DNA of 64,000 nucleotides, from NCBI RefSeq assembly GCF_017916275.1, contig NZ_JAFMST010000003.1:1-64000 (forward strand). The letters are read 5' to 3'. This document shows positions 1-8,545 of this stretch, piece by piece. The notes beneath the pieces were generated by a model. It made no database searches. It saw only the letters and a list, made by a program, of their open reading frames with translations, and was not told the DNA's origin. Every line of letters starts with the position of its first letter. Within the stretch, counting starts at the first letter, position 1. The translations under genes and the position numbers were made by a program. The DNA is from Rubellimicrobium arenae (GTDB lineage Bacteria; Pseudomonadota; Alphaproteobacteria; Rhodobacterales; Rhodobacteraceae).

Positions 1-147
1 ACGCCCCAGATGCTCGAGGAACCCCGAGTAGATGCGGTCGTCGATCCGCGCGACCGTGTAGTCGCGATGGGCCGTGACACGCGCCGTCAATGCCTGGCCT
101 TCCCCTGCACCCCTGCTACGACCGGCTCCGACTTCCCCATCCATCAT
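1..147 (-). CDS. GH51 alpha-L-arabinofuranosidase, N-terminal 49 codons (runs off the left edge)
   Basis: The minus strand from 147 to the edge encodes an N-terminus whose residues 25-49 match the start of family GH51 arabinofuranosidases, with the typical run RIDDRIYSGFLEHLGR. In this family the stretch forms the first strand and loop of the catalytic barrel, and the enzyme removes terminal L-arabinofuranose from arabinosides. The start is the first of two adjacent ATG codons at 147, 5 nt after a strong GGGAGGA ribosome site. The preceding ~20 residues are Gly/Arg rich and not conserved, so a later start is possible. The gene lies downstream of the ArsR-type regulator on the same strand and opposite a sugar ABC importer, which fits arabinoside use. 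Most of the protein is outside the window. Confidence 0.8.
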   Translation of the reverse strand, partial: MMDGEVGAGRSRGAGEGQALTARVTAHRDYTVARIDDRIYSGFLEHLGR

Positions 148-194
148 GGCTTCCTCCCGCCGTGCGTCAGCGCGCACTGTTCGTATCTCATTGA

Positions 195-208
195 CTGATA
201 TTTATCAG
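195..208. promoter_or_regulatory. Operator-like inverted repeat upstream of the GH51 gene
   Basis: CTGATA-TT-TATCAG (6-bp arms, 2-bp spacer) lies in an AT-rich patch between the ArsR-type regulator stop and the GH51 start, 48 nt upstream of the latter. It is a plausible binding site for the adjacent regulator. That is inference from position and symmetry; I did not find a clear second copy in the 1169-1414 divergent region. Confidence 0.3.
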
Positions 209-241
209 CAGGAGTGTTGCAGTGGTCAAGCGTCGTCTTGC

Positions 242-1168
242 TCAACGGCGGCGGGTCAGCCTCAGCAGGATATCCTGATCATAGTTTCCGAAGCCCCGGC
301 CGAAGATGTTGATGCCGCCGGGATGCTGGGCATCCTCTCTCACCGCGACCGTGAGCCTGATCGAGCGGTGGTCCGATAGGCTCAGGTCCTTGATGCTGAC
401 CGGTGAGATCTTCACGCCGTCGACGTAGGAGCCTTCGGGCGTCACCCGGAAGCTCTTGAGCATGCCGTATTGGCTTCCCTTCAGCTTCCACCAGTCGGGC
501 GTGTAGACCCCACGTTTGTCACCGAAATCTCCAGGCGAGGTCCAGGTGCCGATCTCGACTCCGTTGATCGAGACCGTGATGTCCGATGGCCAGTTCGGCG
601 AGGTCCCCGGGACCTCCGAGGAGAGCTCCATCGACACTTCCAGGGCCGCGACCTCGCCACCCAGGATCTTGGCGTTGTTCGGGAACTGGTAATCGACGTG
701 CCCGCGCATGAACCAGATGAGGGCGGCGCCCATCCGACCAGGATCAAGGAAGCTGTCCGGTACATCCAGCAGCCCAACCACGCCATGAGGCGAGCAGAGG
801 CCGCAAGGCGCGCTGACCTGATAGCTCGTGTACAGACCCAAGGGCATCGCGGTTTCGATCGTGTCGGAATTCGTCGGCTGGGCCGCCTCCTTGAACGTGA
901 CCAGAACCTCGTCGAAAAGCGTGTGGCAGAGCTTCTGCGTCCCCTTGCGGGCGCGCTGGTTCTCTGAACGGATTAGTCCGGCCTCTTCGAGGATTTGGAC
1001 ATTGGCCGAAACGCTCGACTGCGGGAGGCCTGTGGCGGCCGCAATCTCGTTGACGTTCAAGGGACCGGAGCGCAGCAGTTTCAGGATACGCGCGCGTGTC
1101 GGAGAGGCGAAGGCTTTCAGGACCAGCTGATCCTCTTCCGGGTCCACGATGAGGAAATCGCGGGCCAT
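242..1168 (-). CDS. ArsR-type winged-helix regulator with a large C-terminal ligand-type domain
   Basis: A 308-aa protein. Residues ~12-85 are an ArsR/MarR-like winged helix (SPTRARILKLLRSGPLNVNE, then a recognition-helix region GLPQSSVSANVQILEEAGLI). The C-terminal ~200 residues look like an all-beta domain rich in Trp/Gly turns (for example NWPSDITVSINGVEIGTW). Classical ArsR metal sensors are only ~100 aa and lack this domain. I see no metal-binding CxC motif in the recognition helix, so a sugar or glycoside effector is more likely. The start at 1168 was chosen over the upstream in-frame ATG at 1279 because AAGGA stands 8 nt before it and the upstream 37 residues are not domain-like. It is divergent from the sugar importer and upstream of GH51, and probably controls both. 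The ligand is not known. Confidence 0.75.
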   Translation of the reverse strand: MARDFLIVDPEEDQLVLKAFASPTRARILKLLRSGPLNVNEIAAATGLPQSSVSANVQILEEAGLIRSENQRARKGTQKLCHTLFDEVLVTFKEAAQPTNSDTIETAMPLGLYTSYQVSAPCGLCSPHGVVGLLDVPDSFLDPGRMGAALIWFMRGHVDYQFPNNAKILGGEVAALEVSMELSSEVPGTSPNWPSDITVSINGVEIGTWTSPGDFGDKRGVYTPDWWKLKGSQYGMLKSFRVTPEGSYVDGVKISPVSIKDLSLSDHRSIRLTVAVREDAQHPGGINIFGRGFGNYDQDILLRLTRRR

Positions 1169-1414
1169 GCCTTTGTCCTTCGCGCTGGGTGGTTCACTTG
1201 TTATCACTAGCAGCTTTTCCGATACGATCAACGTGCCACACCGATCCATGGCCATCAAACTGCGTTTCCGTCCTTTCATGGGACAGCGGTATAGCCTCAG
1301 GTCAATGAAAACCAGCTGCAGAGGTACGTAGCAAGAAAACTGTTGAGAATGGTTCCCGACAGATTACAGTGCTGCCAACAAGGTGGCGAAGCGCCGCGAC
1401 TTCGGGAGGAAAAC

Positions 1415-2686
1415 ATGAACGCAGTGTCGAGACTCGGCGCGGCCGCGATGGCTGCGCTTGTGGCGGCTGGACCGGCCGCTGCTCAAGAGACGGTGGTCTG
1501 GTGGGACTTCCTGAGCGGCGGCGACGGCGTTCGCATGAAGCAGCTGATCGAGGACTTCAACGCCGCGCACGAGGGCCAGATCGCCATCGACGCTACCACG
1601 CTCGAATGGGGCACGCCGTTCTATTCCAAGGTCCAGACCTCTGCGGCCGTCGGCGAGGCGCCGGACATCATGACCTACCACGCAAGTCGCATCCCGCTTG
1701 CCGTGCAGCAGGGCGTCCTTCAGCCGATCACGGAGGCCGACTGGCAGGCCATGGGTCTATCTGCCTCGGACTACGATCCTGCGACCCTTGAGGCCGTGAC
1801 GGTCGACGGGCAAGTCTACGCCGTTCCCTTCGATACCCACCCGATCGTGCTGTATTACAACAAGGATATTCTGGCGGAGGCGGGCCTGCTCACGGAGGAT
1901 GGCCTGCCCATGGGCCTCGACTCGCGTGAAGGGTTCACGGCGACGCTGCAGGCGCTCAAGGACCATGGCGTCCAATTCCCCATGGCCAGCGTGACCGCTG
2001 ACGGGAACTTCATGTTCCGCACGATCTACTCCCTGATGGGGCAGCAGGACGGCGAGCTGATGACTGATGGCGAGTTCCTCGCCGGGGACAATGCCGAGAA
2101 ACTGCAGAACGCCCTGTCCGTGCTCGCCGAATGGACCGAGGCTGGGCTTCAGTCCACCTACACCGACTATCCCGCCACGGTCGCGCTCTTCACCTCGGGC
2201 GAGGCGGCAATGATGATCAACGGCGTGTGGGAAGTGCCGACGATGATGGATGCCCAGGCGGCCGGCACCCTGTTTGAGTGGGGCGCCGTGGAGCTGCCGG
2301 TGATCTTCGATCATCCCTCGACTTACGCGGACAGCCACAGCTTCGCCATCCCGGCCAACCAAGGCGTGGAGATGTCGCCCGAGAAGCGGGCGGCCGTGCT
2401 CGAGGTGATTGGCTGGATGGCCAGGAATTCGCTGTTCTGGGCGACCGCAGGCCACATCCCCGCCTACGGCCCGGTCACGCAGTCTGAGGAGTACAAGGCC
2501 ATGCAGCCCAACGCGACCTACTCCTCGCTGACGGCGAACATGATCTTCGATCCCAAGACGCCGCTTGCCGGGGTTGCGGGCCCGATCTTCGATGTCATGT
2601 CCACGTATTTCGTGCCGACGCTCAACGGGGAGATGGACCCGGCCGAGGCGGTTGAGGAGATCCGCGCCGAGCTCAACGACATGTAG
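1415..2686 (+). CDS. Carbohydrate ABC transporter substrate-binding protein (family 1)
   Basis: A 423-aa periplasmic protein of the extracellular solute-binding family 1. A Sec signal peptide (Ala-rich core ending GPAAAQE, cleavage near residue 22) is followed by VVWWDFLSGGDG, a typical first strand of sugar-binding proteins. The middle has the usual ALFTSGEAAMMINGVWEV motif of this family. The start at 1415 follows GGGAGGA by 5 nt; 24 residues of open frame upstream are not signal-like. It is the first gene of a three-gene operon with two permeases. With the neighbouring GH51 gene, arabinosides or arabino-oligosaccharides are the best guess for the substrate, but specificity cannot be read from sequence. 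Confidence 0.92.
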   Translation: MNAVSRLGAAAMAALVAAGPAAAQETVVWWDFLSGGDGVRMKQLIEDFNAAHEGQIAIDATTLEWGTPFYSKVQTSAAVGEAPDIMTYHASRIPLAVQQGVLQPITEADWQAMGLSASDYDPATLEAVTVDGQVYAVPFDTHPIVLYYNKDILAEAGLLTEDGLPMGLDSREGFTATLQALKDHGVQFPMASVTADGNFMFRTIYSLMGQQDGELMTDGEFLAGDNAEKLQNALSVLAEWTEAGLQSTYTDYPATVALFTSGEAAMMINGVWEVPTMMDAQAAGTLFEWGAVELPVIFDHPSTYADSHSFAIPANQGVEMSPEKRAAVLEVIGWMARNSLFWATAGHIPAYGPVTQSEEYKAMQPNATYSSLTANMIFDPKTPLAGVAGPIFDVMSTYFVPTLNGEMDPAEAVEEIRAELNDM

Positions 2687-2693
2687 AGCGAGG

Positions 2694-2722
2694 CTCCGGG
2701 GCGCGGCCAAGGCGCCCCGGAG
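2694..2722 (+). promoter_or_regulatory. Intercistronic hairpin after the binding-protein gene
   Basis: A perfect 11-bp stem (CTCCGGGGCGC / GCGCCCCGGAG) with a 7-nt loop lies 7 nt after the binding-protein stop and before the ribosome site of the first permease. There is no T-run. Such hairpins often protect the upstream mRNA or partly terminate, giving more binding protein than permease; this role is inferred here. Confidence 0.6.
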
Positions 2723-2749
2723 TCCGACTCGCCGACAGGAGGGCTGCAC

Positions 2750-3634
2750 ATGCTTCGGAATACGAAGAGGGAGACGCTCGTCGCTCTGATCCTGGTGGCA
2801 CCCTTCGTGGCCATCTACGGGCTGGCCTTCATCTACCCGACGGTTCAGATGTTCCTGCTGAGCTTCACGGACGCACCTCTGATCGGGCAGGGGGAGTACG
2901 TGGGCGTCGAGAACTACACCCGGCTTCCGGACGATCGCCGCTTCCAGACGGCTCTCTGGAACACGGGCTACTTCGTGGTCCTGAGCGTCATCCCGGGAAC
3001 CCTTGTCGCGATGGCGATCGCCCTTGCCGTCGACCGGCTGAAGGGTCGCCTCCAGTCGCTCGTGCTCGCGCTCTTCTTCCTGCCCTACATCCTTCCGGTG
3101 TCGGTGGTCTACCTGATCTGGGACTGGACGCTGAACTTCCAGTTTGGGATTGCCATGCACCTGTTCGATGCCTTGGGCATCCAACGCGTGCCGATCTTCA
3201 AGTCGACGGCCTGGTTCATGCCGGCGGTTGCCCTCGTCACCGTGTGGTGGACCTGCGGCTTCTCGATCCTCCTCTTCCTGGCCGGACTGCGCGCCATCCC
3301 GGCCGAAATCTACGAGGCCGCCGCCCTCGACAACGCGGGGCGGTGGACGACCTTCCGGCGGGTGACATGGCCGCTGATCTGGCCCATCACCGCCTTGGTC
3401 CTGACCATTCAGCTGATCCTGCAGCTGAAGATCTTCGACCAGGTGTACCTTTTCTCGACCGGGGGGCGTCCGAACGACAACCTCGTTCTCGTCTACTACA
3501 TCTTCCAGAGGGCCTTCCAAAGCGACCAGGGCGGTCGTGCGGCCGCTATCGCGGTGGTCCTGTTTGCGGTCGTGGTGATCGTGTCCGTGTTCAATTTCCA
3601 GCTCGTGCGGATGAGCCGTGGGAGGGCGCAATGA
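2750..3634 (+). CDS. Carbohydrate ABC transporter permease (MalF/UgpA-like)
   Basis: A 294-aa inner-membrane protein with about six transmembrane segments, beginning with an N-terminal helix (LVALILVAPFVAIYGLAFIY). It has the cytoplasmic EAA loop, EIYEAAALDNAGRWTTFRRV, which contacts the ATPase. The start at 2750 follows AGGAGGG. The gene overlaps the next permease by 4 nt (ATGA), showing translational coupling. Length and motif order match the MalF/UgpA class without the long MalF periplasmic loop. It pairs with the following MalG-like subunit. Confidence 0.92.
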   Translation: MLRNTKRETLVALILVAPFVAIYGLAFIYPTVQMFLLSFTDAPLIGQGEYVGVENYTRLPDDRRFQTALWNTGYFVVLSVIPGTLVAMAIALAVDRLKGRLQSLVLALFFLPYILPVSVVYLIWDWTLNFQFGIAMHLFDALGIQRVPIFKSTAWFMPAVALVTVWWTCGFSILLFLAGLRAIPAEIYEAAALDNAGRWTTFRRVTWPLIWPITALVLTIQLILQLKIFDQVYLFSTGGRPNDNLVLVYYIFQRAFQSDQGGRAAAIAVVLFAVVVIVSVFNFQLVRMSRGRAQ

Positions 3635-4500
3635 CGGCACTGCCGGCCCAGGGCCTGGCGCCCGTGCAACGGCTCCAGCGGATCAACGTCGCCGGTGCCA
3701 TCCTTTCCATCGTCACGGTCGTGGTTGCGGTCATCTGGGCCTTCCCGATCTACTGGGCTGTCGTGACCTCGCTGAAGCCCGAGAACGAGACGGTGCGCGC
3801 AACCGTGGAGATATGGCCCGATACCTTCACCTTCGAGCATTACCGGTTCGCCCTGTTCGAGACCCAGATCGGGAGCTGGTATCTGAACTCGGTGGGCACC
3901 GCGCTTGGAACGATGGTGCTTACGGTGAGCGCCTCGCTGCTGTGCGGCTATGCCATTTCCCAGCTCCGCTTCCCGCTGCGCCAACCCCTGTGGTGGCTCA
4001 TCCTGGCGAGCTTCATGGTTCCAACCCAGGTTCTCATCATCAACCATTTCGAGCTGGTCGCGAACCTCGGCCTTCTCAACACCTGGGCAGGGATCATCCT
4101 TCCGCAGCTGATCCATCCCGTGGTGATCATCGTCTACAAGCAGTTCTTCGATGGCGTCCCGCGGGAGTTCCGCGAGGCTGCCGTCATGGACAACGCTTCG
4201 GAGTGGCGGATCCTGACTCGCGTCTACATTCCCATGAACTGGGGGGTCACGACAGCTTTGTGCATCGTGACGTTCATCTGGTCGTGGAATGCATTCCTGT
4301 GGCCTTTCCTCGCGGTGACCCGGACCGAGGAAATGACGATCACGGTGGGCATCACGCAGGTCAACGACGCCTTCGGCGTCTATTACGCCCGCCAGCTATC
4401 GGCGGCCGTGCTGGCCGGCCTGCCCGTCGCTCTTGCTTATCTGCTCTTCCAGCGCCGCGTCACTCAGGCGATCACCCTGTCGGCTGGGATCAAGGGCTAG
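3631..4500 (+). CDS. Carbohydrate ABC transporter permease (MalG/UgpE-like)
   Basis: A 289-aa inner-membrane protein with six predicted transmembrane segments and the EAA loop EFREAAVMDNASEWRILTRV. The start ATG overlaps the stop of the previous permease (ATGA) and follows GGGAGGG. It is the last gene of the plus-strand transport operon. The operon lacks its own ATPase gene, which instead lies convergent just downstream, so the ATPase must be made from a separate promoter or transcript. Confidence 0.92.
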   Translation: MTALPAQGLAPVQRLQRINVAGAILSIVTVVVAVIWAFPIYWAVVTSLKPENETVRATVEIWPDTFTFEHYRFALFETQIGSWYLNSVGTALGTMVLTVSASLLCGYAISQLRFPLRQPLWWLILASFMVPTQVLIINHFELVANLGLLNTWAGIILPQLIHPVVIIVYKQFFDGVPREFREAAVMDNASEWRILTRVYIPMNWGVTTALCIVTFIWSWNAFLWPFLAVTRTEEMTITVGITQVNDAFGVYYARQLSAAVLAGLPVALAYLLFQRRVTQAITLSAGIKG

Positions 4501-4507
4501 GGAGAGA

Positions 4508-4530
4508 GGGGACACTGACGCTGCGTCCCC
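4508..4530. terminator. Short convergent hairpin between permease and ATPase genes
   Basis: GGGGAC / GTCCCC arms with an 11-nt loop lie in the 36-bp gap between two converging stop codons. The stem is short, but the position suits a bidirectional transcription stop. Confidence 0.3.
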
Positions 4531-4536
4531 CCCGAT

Positions 4537-5637
4537 TCAAGCCGTAGCCAGGGCCACCGCTGCAGGCTCCGCGTGCGAGGCGCGGCCGTCCTCGTCGAAG
4601 AGATGGATTTCCCTCCGCTCAATCCCCAAGCTCACCTGGGCACCCGGCACCAAGGCCGAGCGGCCCGTATCCTGGGCAGTCACGGTAGCGCCGTCCGGCA
4701 GGCGCACATGGACCAGGGTGCGGTCGCCAAGACGCTCGATCACCGTGGCCTCGCCGTGGAGATCGCCGCCTGAAGGAAGAACGCGCAGGTTCTCGGGGCG
4801 GATGCCGAGCTGGTATCGTCCCGCCTCCGCACCTCCGATTGCGAGGGGCAACCGCATGCCGGAGGCGAGAACGGCCGCACGCTCCGCCCCGCGGCCTTCC
4901 AGCACCACGTCAAGAAAGTTCATGGCAGGGCTCCCCACGAAGCCCGCGACGAAGCGCGAGGCGGGGCGCGAGTAGACCTCCATCGGGGTGCCGATCTGTT
5001 CGATCCGGCGGTCGTTGAGCACGACGATCCGGTCGGCGAGCGTCATGGCCTCGGTCTGGTCATGAGTCACGTAGATCATGGTGGACCTGATCCGCTGGTG
5101 CAGTTCCGCCAACTCCACTCGCGTTCGAACGCGCAGCGCCGCATCCAAGTTCGACAAAGGCTCATCGAAGAGGAAAGCCCTGGGCTCCTTGACGATGGCG
5201 CGCCCGATCGCCACCCGCTGCCTTTGGCCGCCTGAAAGCTGGGCTGGACGGCGATCCAAGAGCATCCCGATCTCCAGGATCCGCGCCGCCTCGGCCACTC
5301 GCCGGGTGATCACGTCCGAGGTCATCCCGACATTGCGCAACCCGAAGGCAAGGTTCTCACGCACCGTCATATGGGGATAGAGCGCGTAGTTCTGGAAGAC
5401 CATGGCGACGCCCCGCTGGCCCGGCGGCAGGTGCTCGCAGCGGGCTCCGCCGATGGTCAGGGTGCCGGAATCGATGGTCTCGAGCCCGGCGATCATGCGC
5501 AAGAGGGTGGACTTGCCCGATCCCGACGGCCCGAGGAACACCACAAGCTCGCCCGACGGAATGGCCAGCGATACGTTGTCGATCACAGGCACGGCGCCAT
5601 AGCTTTTCGAAACATTGGACAGCACGATCTCGGCCAT
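4537..5637 (-). CDS. Sugar ABC transporter ATP-binding protein (UgpC/MsmK type)
   Basis: A 366-aa ATPase. Walker A is GPSGSGKST (residues ~37-45), the ABC signature LSGGQRQRV is near residue 135, and Walker [12 protein letters not shown] follows. A C-terminal TOBE/regulatory region of ~130 residues (IRPENLRV) is typical of MalK/UgpC subunits. The start at 5637 follows GGAGG by 9 nt; the open frame upstream is not conserved. It is convergent to the two permeases and is their likely energy partner, since no other ATPase is beside them. Its upstream region runs within ~150 bp into IS110 and IS6 remnants, so its original promoter or an upstream operon partner may have been lost. Confidence 0.9.
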   Translation of the reverse strand: MAEIVLSNVSKSYGAVPVIDNVSLAIPSGELVVFLGPSGSGKSTLLRMIAGLETIDSGTLTIGGARCEHLPPGQRGVAMVFQNYALYPHMTVRENLAFGLRNVGMTSDVITRRVAEAARILEIGMLLDRRPAQLSGGQRQRVAIGRAIVKEPRAFLFDEPLSNLDAALRVRTRVELAELHQRIRSTMIYVTHDQTEAMTLADRIVVLNDRRIEQIGTPMEVYSRPASRFVAGFVGSPAMNFLDVVLEGRGAERAAVLASGMRLPLAIGGAEAGRYQLGIRPENLRVLPSGGDLHGEATVIERLGDRTLVHVRLPDGATVTAQDTGRSALVPGAQVSLGIERREIHLFDEDGRASHAEPAAVALATA

Positions 5638-5787
5638 GTCTTGATCCTCCCCGCTTTTCATCCATCCTTGTGGATATAGACCACTAGTCAAGGATCAAAT
5701 AGTTGCCTGGTCGGGGTTGATGCGCCCTAGGTTCGCTACGGCTTCGATCGGCCAAGACGGGCTCCTGAACCCAGCTGGGGGGCGTCC

Positions 5788-5880
5788 ATGGGCGACGTCG
5801 GCACGATAGGGCTGGATTTGGCAAAGCGTCTGTTTCTGGTTCGCGTGGCGGATGCAGAGGGGCGGGTCGTGCTCCGCAGC
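5788..5880 (+). pseudogene. IS110-family transposase, N-terminal fragment
   Basis: The first ~31 codons (MGDVGTIGLDLAKRLFLVRV...) match the start of IS110/IS1111-type transposases, including the first catalytic Asp of the DEDD domain in GLDLAK. Identity stops at 5880, exactly where the left end of the IS6-family element begins, so the IS6 insertion probably cut the gene. The reading frame runs on into IS6 DNA and makes a meaningless chimeric ORF to 6177. Confidence 0.7.
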
Positions 5881-6476
5881 GGCCCTGTCAGAGAGATGAG
5901 ACTTGCGCGGGGCAGGGGGCCAGCTACCCTGGCCGGCATGAGTCAACGCAGCCCGTTTGGCTCCTTCCGCACCAGCCCCGAGATCATCCGTCTTGCCGTG
6001 ATGATGTATGAGCGCTTCCCCCTCTCTTTGCGAAACGTGGAGGATCCGCTGCACGAACGCGGCATCGAGGTCAGCCACGAGACGGTGCAGTTCTGGTGGC
6101 AGCGGTTTGGGCCGAGGTTTGCGGCCGAGATCAGGCGGACGCGGGTAAACGGCATGCGAGGCTCTCGGTGGCGATAACACCTGGACGAGGTGTTCGTGCG
6201 GGTCAGCGGGGTGCAGCGCTCCCTCTGGCGTGTGGTGGGCCATGAAGGCGAGGTGCTGGAGGCGTTCCTGTCCAACACAGGGGACAAGCAGGTGGCTCTG
6301 ACGTTCCTGCGCAAGCTGATGAAGCGGCACGGAAGATCTGAGGCACTCGTGACCGGTAAGCTGCGCTCGCACGGGGCGGCACTGAAGGAGCTCGGGGCCG
6401 GGGGATGTCAGGCGACACGGCAAACTGACCCCTTGACGACACGAGGAACTGACCCCTCCTGCTGAGAGGAGGTTTC

Positions 6477-7754
6477 ATGACGAGAGCGATGGACGAGGCT
6501 CTTCTGCCGACGGGGATGTCGGGGAGGGTCGAGATGCGGACGCCGGATGAGGTGTCGGCGATGCTGGCGTTGAGGTCCTGCGGCTGGGGCACGAAGCGGA
6601 TCGCGGCCGAGCTGGGCTGTTCGCGGAACACGGTGCGCCGTTGGCTGGCCGAGGGCGGATGGCGGTCGGCCCGTCCGGCGGCCCGAAACAAGGCACTGGA
6701 CGGGCTGGAGAGCTGGCTTGCGGAGCGGTTCCGCCGCCATGCCGGGAACGCCGACGTGGTGCGCCAGGAGCTGGCGGCCGAGCACGGCATCGAGGTGAGC
6801 CTGCGCACGGTGGAGCGGGCGGTGGCGCATCTGCGGCGGGAGCTGCGGGCCGAGGCGCGGGCGACGGTGCGGTTCGAGACGCGTCCCGGCCAGCAGCTCC
6901 AAATTGACTTCGGCGAGCGCCGGGTCCGGATCGGCGAGCAGATGGAGAAGGTGTTCTTCTTCGTGGCGACCTTGGGCTACTCGCGGCGGCTCCACGTCAG
7001 GGCCTTTGCCGCCGAGCGGCAGGAGCACTGGTTTGAGGGCCTGGAGAGCACGTTCCGCACCTTCGGCGGCGTGCCCGAGGAGGTGCTGCTCGACAACGCT
7101 CGGGCGCTGATCCAGCACCACGACCCGGTGTCGCGCGAGGTGGTGGTGAACCCCAAGCTGCACGCCTTCGCCCGGCACTGGGGCTTCCAGGTGAAGGCCT
7201 GCGCCCCCTACCGGGCCCGGACCAAGGGCAAGGACGAGCGCGGGGTTGGCTACGTGAAGGCGAACGCCATCGCCGGACGCAGCTTCGAGAGCTTCGCAGC
7301 ACTCGAGGCGCATCTTGAGGCTTGGACGCGCGATGTGGCGGATGTGCGGGTGCATGGCACGACCGGCGAGGCGCCGCGGCGGCGCTTCGAGCGGGACGAG
7401 GCGGCCCGGCTGCGGCCTGCTGCGGGCATCCCGCCGTTCCTGAGCGGCCGCGACCTGCTGCGGAGGGTCACCTCCGACTGCTCCGTGGAGGTGGACGGCA
7501 ACGCCTACTCGGTCCCCTGGCGCCTCATCGGCGAGCGGGTCACGGTGACGGTCACGGGGCCGGAGCTGCGGGTGCTGCATGCCGGGCGGGAGGTGGCGCG
7601 TCATGCGTTGCGGGCGGGGCGGAAGGGGCGCGTGACCGATCCGGCCCACTTCGCCGGGATCGGCCGACGGCCGCGCCAGCCGATTGCCGAGGAGCCGCCG
7701 CCGCTCCTGCGTCCGCTGAGCGAGTATGACGCCGTAGCGGGAGGAGCCTGGTGA
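6477..7754 (+). CDS. istA: IS21-family transposase IstA
   Basis: A 425-aa DDE transposase. The N-terminal helix-turn-helix is GTKRIAAELGCSRNTVRRWL (residues ~38-57). The DDE integrase core starts near LQIDFGERRV (first Asp) and includes VPEEVLLDNARALI (second Asp), with the Glu in the KGKDERGVGYVKANA region. The C-terminal beta-barrel-like domain ends at GGAW. The start at 6477 follows AGAGGAGG. The istB start overlaps the stop (TGATG), so translation is coupled. It has no internal stop and is of normal length for the family. Confidence 0.95.
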   Translation: MTRAMDEALLPTGMSGRVEMRTPDEVSAMLALRSCGWGTKRIAAELGCSRNTVRRWLAEGGWRSARPAARNKALDGLESWLAERFRRHAGNADVVRQELAAEHGIEVSLRTVERAVAHLRRELRAEARATVRFETRPGQQLQIDFGERRVRIGEQMEKVFFFVATLGYSRRLHVRAFAAERQEHWFEGLESTFRTFGGVPEEVLLDNARALIQHHDPVSREVVVNPKLHAFARHWGFQVKACAPYRARTKGKDERGVGYVKANAIAGRSFESFAALEAHLEAWTRDVADVRVHGTTGEAPRRRFERDEAARLRPAAGIPPFLSGRDLLRRVTSDCSVEVDGNAYSVPWRLIGERVTVTVTGPELRVLHAGREVARHALRAGRKGRVTDPAHFAGIGRRPRQPIAEEPPPLLRPLSEYDAVAGGAW

Positions 7755-8545
7755 TGCCGCTGGACCTGCCTGACCACCTGGAGCGCATGCTGAGCCGGCT
7801 CAAGCTGACGGCCATCCGCGACCAGCTCGACAGCCTCATCGACGAGGCCGGGCGGCGGGAGCTCACCATCCGCGAGGCGCTGACGCTGTTCTGCGAGCGC
7901 GAGATCGCCCGCAAGGACCAGCGGCGGATCGAGATGAGCTTTGGCCTGGCGCGCTTCCCCTTCACCCGGGATCTCGCGGGCTTCGACTTCGCCGCGCAGC
8001 CCTCGATCGACCGTGGCCAGATCCGTGACCTGGCGACGGGCCGCTTCATCGCCAACGGCGAAGCCGTCCTGCTCCTGGGGCCGCCGGGGGTCGGCAAGAC
8101 GCATCTGGCCGTCGCCATCGGCCGGGAGGCGATCGTCGCCGGCTACACGGTCCTGTTCGTGCCGGCGACCACGCTGGTGGCCACGCTGGTCAAGGCTCAC
8201 GCCGAGGGGCGGCTCGAGGAGAAGCTGGCCCACTTCGCCAAGCCCAAGCTCCTGATCGTCGACGAGCTGGGCTACTTGCCCTTCGAGCCCGATGCCGCCC
8301 ATCTCTTCTTCCAGCTTGTCAGCCGCCGCTACGAGCGCGGCGCGATGCTGGTAACCTCGAACCGGACCGTCGGGGAGTGGGGCACGGTGTTCGGTGACCC
8401 GGTGGTCGCCACGGCCATCCTCGACCGCATGCTCCACCACAGTCACGTCGTGACCATCCGCGGCGAGAGCTACCGCCTGCGCGAAAAGCGTCGGAGCGGC
8501 CTTTTGCAAAAGGCCGCTCCGACGCTCGACGCACCCACCCCGTGA
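7754..8545 (+). CDS. istB: IS21-family helper ATPase IstB
   Basis: A 263-aa AAA+ ATPase related to DnaC. Walker A is GPPGVGKTH (near residue 113) and Walker B LLIVDELGYLPF (near residue 170), followed by a sensor-like LVTSNRTVGEW. It acts with IstA in target choice and strand transfer. The ATG at 7754 overlaps the istA stop; the GTG at 7751 is a possible alternative. The last codons (from LREKRRSG on) are built on a 38-bp perfect palindrome (8488-8525), so the C-terminal tail differs from ordinary coding sequence. Confidence 0.95.
   Translation: MPLDLPDHLERMLSRLKLTAIRDQLDSLIDEAGRRELTIREALTLFCEREIARKDQRRIEMSFGLARFPFTRDLAGFDFAAQPSIDRGQIRDLATGRFIANGEAVLLLGPPGVGKTHLAVAIGREAIVAGYTVLFVPATTLVATLVKAHAEGRLEEKLAHFAKPKLLIVDELGYLPFEPDAAHLFFQLVSRRYERGAMLVTSNRTVGEWGTVFGDPVVATAILDRMLHHSHVVTIRGESYRLREKRRSGLLQKAAPTLDAPTP
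8488..8525. repeat. Perfect 38-bp palindrome at the 3' end of istB
   Basis: The 19-bp half from 8488 to 8506 (GCGTCGGAGCGGCCTTTTG) is followed at once by its exact reverse complement from 8507 to 8525. It is centred on TTTTGCAAAA. It lies inside the istB frame, 20 bp before the stop. As RNA it would form a very stable hairpin. It may act as a transcription stop, block read-out from the IS, or hide the distal start region of a neighbour. Confidence 0.9.

Noticed and set aside
1757-3640. A 627-codon minus-strand frame across the sugar binding protein and permease
   Set aside because: His/Arg/Asp-rich shadow; the opposite strand has well-defined transport genes with ribosome sites.
5788-6177. 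A 129-aa ORF as a real gene
   Set aside because: It is a chimera of an IS110 N-terminus and an IS6 N-terminus joined at the IS6 end, closed by a nonsense codon.
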